Positions 60,953 through 64,000 of a stretch of DNA of 64,000 nucleotides are shown piece after piece (the stretch's first letter is position 1; every line of letters begins with the position of its first letter). Origin of the DNA: Acidobacteria bacterium AB60 (GTDB taxonomy: Bacteria; Acidobacteriota; Terriglobia; Terriglobales; Acidobacteriaceae); the NCBI GenBank assembly GCA_008682415.1, contig VANK01000015.1, positions 1-64,000 on the forward strand, written 5' to 3'. A model generated the notes under the pieces. The model made no database searches, had not been told where the DNA came from, and worked only from the letters and a program-made list of their open reading frames with translations. Both the position numbers and the translations under genes were made by a program.

Positions 60953-61369
60953 CTAAGCGCTGGCCGGGGCGGCTTCCGCGGGCTCGGCGGGTACGGGCGC
61001 AGGGGCGGGTGCGTGCGGTTCGGCGCTGAGCTTGCGGCGGGAGGCGCGGATGGCCTTGACCTTGGCGAGGCGCTTTTCTTCCTCGTCCATGCGCACGGTG
61101 ATGAACTTGATGACCGGCTCAGAGACGCGCAGGCGGCGCTCGAGTTCGGCAACCACGGGGCCGGTGGCCTCGATGGTCATCAGGATGTAGTTGCCGTCGT
61201 TGAACTTGCGAACCAGATAAGCAAGTTTGCGCCGGCCCATCTTCTCGGTGGACTTGACGGTGCCGCCGCCGTTGGTGACGGTGGTGACGAAGCCAGCGAT
61301 CAGCTTGTCGACATCTTCTTCGACCACGTCGGGCCGAACAATGAACATAACCTCGTAACTACGGGACAT
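60953..61369 (-). CDS. rpsF: 30S ribosomal protein S6
   Basis: 138 aa. Core blocks are SYEVMFIVRPDVVEEDVDKLI, KMGRRKLAYLVRKFNDGNYIL and LRVSEPVIKFITVRMDEEEK. A C-terminal Ala/Pro-rich tail of ~25 residues extends past the core. First gene of the rpsF-rpsR-rplI group. A 14-bp perfect hairpin (61385-61415) lies just upstream of the start and an inverted-repeat element lies beyond it. Confidence 0.97.
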   Translation of the reverse strand: MSRSYEVMFIVRPDVVEEDVDKLIAGFVTTVTNGGGTVKSTEKMGRRKLAYLVRKFNDGNYILMTIEATGPVVAELERRLRVSEPVIKFITVRMDEEEKRLAKVKAIRASRRKLSAEPHAPAPAPVPAEPAEAAPASA

Positions 61370-61384
61370 CGGGTTTCTCTTTCC

Positions 61385-61415
61385 GCCGCTGGAGCGGCTG
61401 TGCCGCTCCAGCGGC
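61385..61415 (-). promoter_or_regulatory. Perfect 14-bp hairpin in the rpsF leader
   Basis: GCCGCTGGAGCGGC-TGT-GCCGCTCCAGCGGC, ending 15 bp before the rpsF ATG on the minus strand. It could be a leader control element or the terminator side of an inserted repeat. No bulged CCG of the known S6:S18 leader motif is evident, so I do not assign it to that family. Confidence 0.4.
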
Positions 61416-61540
61416 AGTGGTCAGTTGTCAGTGATCAGTGGTCAGAAACCGCCGATCCTGCTCCAAATTTCGATTTCTCCGCAATCCGACGGACAGAAAC
61501 TGTTTCTCTCTGACCGCTGAACACTGACCACTGATCACTG
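61415..61540. repeat. MITE-like inverted-repeat element 1
   Basis: Terminal arms of 35 nt (61415-61449 and 61506-61540) built of CAGTGRTCAGT units pair at 29 of 35 positions. No coding capacity. A related element lies at 62971-63080. Confidence 0.75.
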
Positions 61541-62176
61541 TTCTTTGCGGTTGAACTCATTCATTGCGGCTGCCGGTCCTGTCTCGAGGATGCGGCGGGT
61601 GGCTGTGGCTACCCGGTCGAGCACCTCGTCGAGGATCGTCAGATCGCGCTTGCCCATCGGGGAGAGGAGGTAATCCTTGCCTCCGCGACGACTCGCGCCG
61701 GCGGCGATTGCTTCGGGCGGCAGATCAGGCCCAACTCCGATGCGCAAGCGCAGCCACTCCTGTGTACCCAGGGAGGCGGTGACGCTGCGGGCTCCGTTGT
61801 GCCCGGCAGGCGAACCGCGTTCCTTGATGCGGAAGGTTCCCAGCGGCAGGTCGAGCTCGTCATAAATGACGAGCAGGTCCTGGGCTGGGTCCGCTTCGTA
61901 CTCCCGAACCAGGGCGGCCAGGGAAGCGCCGCTCAGGTTCATATACGTCTCCGGCTTGGCCAGGATGACGTCGCGTCCCGCGATGCGGCAGGATGCGGTC
62001 ACGGCCCGGCAGCGCCGGTTCAACACCACAACGCCCTCTTGCGCGGCGATGCGGTCTACTGCCATGAACCCCGCGTTATGCGGCGTCCACAAATACTCCG
62101 GGCCGGGATTGCCGAGCCCCACCACCAGGAAGGGGCCTCGGCGCTGCGCGTCTCCGGATTGACTTGCCTCCGCCAA
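61535..62176 (-). CDS. pth: Peptidyl-tRNA hydrolase
   Basis: 213 aa. Catalytic and binding motifs of bacterial Pth are present: GLGNPGPEY (Asn23), TPHNAG (catalytic His33), YDELDLPLG and AGHNGARSV. The enzyme recycles peptidyl-tRNA in the cytoplasm. The only start ahead of the fold is TTG 62176, 3 bp after the rplY stop, so translation is probably coupled to rplY. The rplY-pth order is common in bacteria. Confidence 0.95.
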   Translation of the reverse strand: MAEASQSGDAQRRGPFLVVGLGNPGPEYLWTPHNAGFMAVDRIAAQEGVVVLNRRCRAVTASCRIAGRDVILAKPETYMNLSGASLAALVREYEADPAQDLLVIYDELDLPLGTFRIKERGSPAGHNGARSVTASLGTQEWLRLRIGVGPDLPPEAIAAGASRRGGKDYLLSPMGKRDLTILDEVLDRVATATRRILETGPAAAMNEFNRKEQ

Positions 62177-62179
62177 GAC

Positions 62180-62872
62180 TTACTTCTTCGCTCCGCCTTC
62201 GGCCTTCTTGGCGTCGGCAGGAGCGTCGGTCTTGCCCTTCTTGGCGACTTCGGGTTCGGCCGGAGTTCCGGCGGTGGCGCCCACCTCGGCTTCGACCGAG
62301 GCTGCCGTCTCTTCGCGGATGGCGATGACGTGGGCCACGGTGGCGTCTTCGTCTTCGAGGTACTTGATCTTCTCGGAGTGCGGAAGGTCTTTCACGCGCA
62401 GCACGTCGAAGAGGTTGAGGCCGGTGACGTCCACATCGAGGTGGCTGGGGATATCGGCGGGGAGGCATTCGATCTCGACTTCGCGGAGCACCTGGTCGAG
62501 GATACCGCCGGCGGTCTTGACGCCTGCGGGGATTCCCAGCAGCTTGACGCGAACGCTGACGCGCAGAGTCTTGTCGAGGGCGATGCGCTTGAGGTCGATG
62601 TGGATCAGCTTGTCCTTGATCGGCTCGCGCTGCCAGTCGACGATCATGGCCTTCGCCGCGGCTTCGCCGCCGAGTTGCACGTCGAAGATGGTGTTGTGGC
62701 CGGTCTCGGAGAAGAGGATCCGCGAGATCTGCTTGGGATCGACTTCGACGGCGACGGGCTCATGGCCGGCGCCATAGAGGACCGCGGGGATCTGGCCGGC
62801 GGCGCGGACGCGGCGGGCGGCATTCTTGTTGAACTTGCCCGTACGGGGCTTGGCTACGACAACTTCAGGCAT
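62180..62872 (-). CDS. rplY: 50S ribosomal protein L25/general stress protein Ctc
   Basis: 230 aa, the long CTC form. The N-terminal 5S rRNA-binding domain shows ARRVRAAGQIPAVLYG and ISRILFSETGHNTIF; the TL5-type C-terminal domain shows EIECLPADIPSHLDVDVTGL. A Lys/Ala-rich tail ends the protein. It lies between prs and pth, the usual neighbourhood. Confidence 0.95.
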   Translation of the reverse strand: MPEVVVAKPRTGKFNKNAARRVRAAGQIPAVLYGAGHEPVAVEVDPKQISRILFSETGHNTIFDVQLGGEAAAKAMIVDWQREPIKDKLIHIDLKRIALDKTLRVSVRVKLLGIPAGVKTAGGILDQVLREVEIECLPADIPSHLDVDVTGLNLFDVLRVKDLPHSEKIKYLEDEDATVAHVIAIREETAASVEAEVGATAGTPAEPEVAKKGKTDAPADAKKAEGGAKK

Positions 62873-62970
62873 TTTTCTCTCGTTTCTGTCTCGGGCACGA
62901 AGAACGGCGTTTAGCTATTAGCTTTTTAGCTCTTAGCTTCGACTGATCTCGCTCGCTCCCTTTGTTCAGG

Positions 62971-63080
62971 CCAGTGGTCAGTGATCAGCAAGATATCTTC
63001 GATCCGCTGAGACGATCCCTTTGACTGGCGAGTCCCTTGTTGCTGATCACTGGTCACTGACCACTGATCACTGATCACTG
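62971..63080. repeat. MITE-like inverted-repeat element 2
   Basis: CCAGTGGTCAGTGATCAGCA at the left faces TTGCTGATCACTGGTCACTG and further units at the right (63040-63080). It uses the same CAGTGRTCA unit as element 1 and sits in the prs-rplY gap. Confidence 0.7.
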
Positions 63081-63081
63081 C

Positions 63082-64000
63082 TTACGAAAACAGCGTGCTG
63101 ACGCTGGTTTCGAGGTGGATGTTCTCAATGGCCGCGCCCAGCAGGCCGGCGATGGAGAGCACCTTGATTTTGGAGAGCTTCTGCGCAGCTTCGCGCAGAG
63201 GCACGGTATCGGTAACGACGACCTGTTCGAGCCGGGAGGCCGCGATGCGATCGATGGCCGGCCCGGAGAGCACCGCATGGCTGGCGCAGGCGTGGACCGA
63301 GGCGGCTCCGTTGGCGTAGAGGGCGTCGACGGTCTTCACCAGCGTGCCGGCGGTGTCGATGATGTCGTCGATGATGAGGCAGCTTTTGCCATGCACATCG
63401 CCGACCACGTGCATGACTTCGGCGACGTTGATGTCGGTGCGGCGCTTGTCCACGATGGCCAGGGGGGCGCCCATCTTCTGGGCAAAGTGCCGGGCGCGCT
63501 CCACGCCGCCGGCATCGGGCGAGACGACGGTCAGGTTGGGGAGATTGAGCTCTTTGAAGTAGCTCACCAGCACGGGGCTGGAGAACATGTGGTCGACGGG
63601 GATGTTGAAGAAGCCCTGGATCTGGGCCGCGTGCAGGTCAACAAAGAGAGCGCGGTTGGCGCCGGCGGTGGTGAGCAGGTCGGCGATGAGCTTGGCGCTG
63701 ATGGCGACGCGGGGGCGGTCCTTGCGGTCCTGGCGGGCATAGCCATAGTAGGGAACCACGGCGGTGATGCGGGCTGCCGAGGCGCGCTTCATGGCGTCGA
63801 TCATGATGAGCAGCTCGACCAGGTGCTGGTCGACGGGATAGCAGGTGGGCTGGACGACGAAGACGTCGACGCCGCGCACGTTGTCGAGGAGTTGGAAGTA
63901 GACCTCGCCGTCGGCGAAGCGCTGCAGCTTGGCCTCGCCCACCTTGACGCCGATGTGGCGGGCGATCTCTTCCGCCAGGGGCCGGTTGGCGGTCCCGGAG
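63082..64000 (-). CDS. prs: Ribose-phosphate pyrophosphokinase (5' end cut by the window edge)
   Basis: At least 306 residues; the frame continues past 64000, reading SGTANRPLAEEIARHIGV at the edge, so the true start lies outside. Family motifs are RQDRKDRPR, the metal/ribose site DLHAAQIQGFF, VSPDAGGVERAR and the PRPP loop CLIIDDIIDTAGT. It makes PRPP from ribose 5-phosphate and ATP for nucleotide, His and Trp synthesis. It leads the minus-strand run into rplY and pth. Confidence 0.97.
   Translation of the reverse strand, partial: SGTANRPLAEEIARHIGVKVGEAKLQRFADGEVYFQLLDNVRGVDVFVVQPTCYPVDQHLVELLIMIDAMKRASAARITAVVPYYGYARQDRKDRPRVAISAKLIADLLTTAGANRALFVDLHAAQIQGFFNIPVDHMFSSPVLVSYFKELNLPNLTVVSPDAGGVERARHFAQKMGAPLAIVDKRRTDINVAEVMHVVGDVHGKSCLIIDDIIDTAGTLVKTVDALYANGAASVHACASHAVLSGPAIDRIAASRLEQVVVTDTVPLREAAQKLSKIKVLSIAGLLGAAIENIHLETSVSTLFS

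Overview
The window looks like a chromosome segment of an Acidobacteriota (class Terriglobia), judged from gene content rather than any marker search. The signs are a PadR regulator overlapping a long MacB/FtsX-type (ADOP) permease, an ABC permease fused to an M1 peptidase, a very large Oar-like TonB-dependent receptor, a regulator joining an N-terminal cyclase-type domain to a TolB-like propeller, a DUF1552 protein, many carbohydrate-active enzymes and short dispersed intergenic repeats. Most genes are GC-rich (about 60-66 % in the stretches I counted by hand).

Layout. 1-1576: a small GIY-YIG nuclease bracketed by copies of a ~92-bp hairpin repeat, then a gene-poor stretch. 1577-8064: an intact tRNA-Pro(CGG) and, 6.4 kb downstream, a 49-bp near-perfect copy of its 3' half. 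Between them lie a TolB-propeller regulator, a secreted metallophosphoesterase and a GNAT acyltransferase, which looks like a tRNA-integrated island without a visible integrase. 8073-19270 (minus strand): ADOP permease/PadR, ABC ATPase with permease-M1 peptidase, Prx6-type peroxiredoxin with a CysO-like sulfur carrier, a small membrane protein and an APC permease. A tRNA-Ser(GCT) follows. 19645-23118: GH39 glycosidase and a divergent tannase/feruloyl esterase. 23232-29188: five plus-strand genes (secreted-type unknown, ECF-like sigma factor, zinc-finger transmembrane anti-sigma factor, unknown 272-aa protein, TPR-CHAT caspase-like protein). This is the most unusual locus of the window.

29209-34264: amidohydrolase, then a LysR regulator divergent from a CitMHS transporter and two AtuA-family proteins. 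34286-37636: a lipoprotein with MBG-like, Ig-like and beta-helix domains. 37957-46929: TonB receptor, LacI regulator, GH2 exo-glucosaminidase-like enzyme and APC permease. Identical palindromes (core TTCAAACGTTTGAA) lie before the receptor/LacI divergent promoter and before the GH2-permease pair, so this reads as one LacI-controlled amino-sugar or chitosan-type uptake regulon.

47124-59444: phosphohexomutase, two TetR regulators, a class C beta-lactamase-like hydrolase, a membrane protein, DUF1552, AraC, DinB, a secreted M28 peptidase and a multi-PAS histidine kinase. 59805-64000 (minus strand): a housekeeping run transcribed prs (cut by the window edge), rplY, pth, rpsF, rpsR, rplI, with two inverted-repeat elements in its gaps.

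No CRISPR array, rRNA gene, transposase or recognisable integrase was seen.
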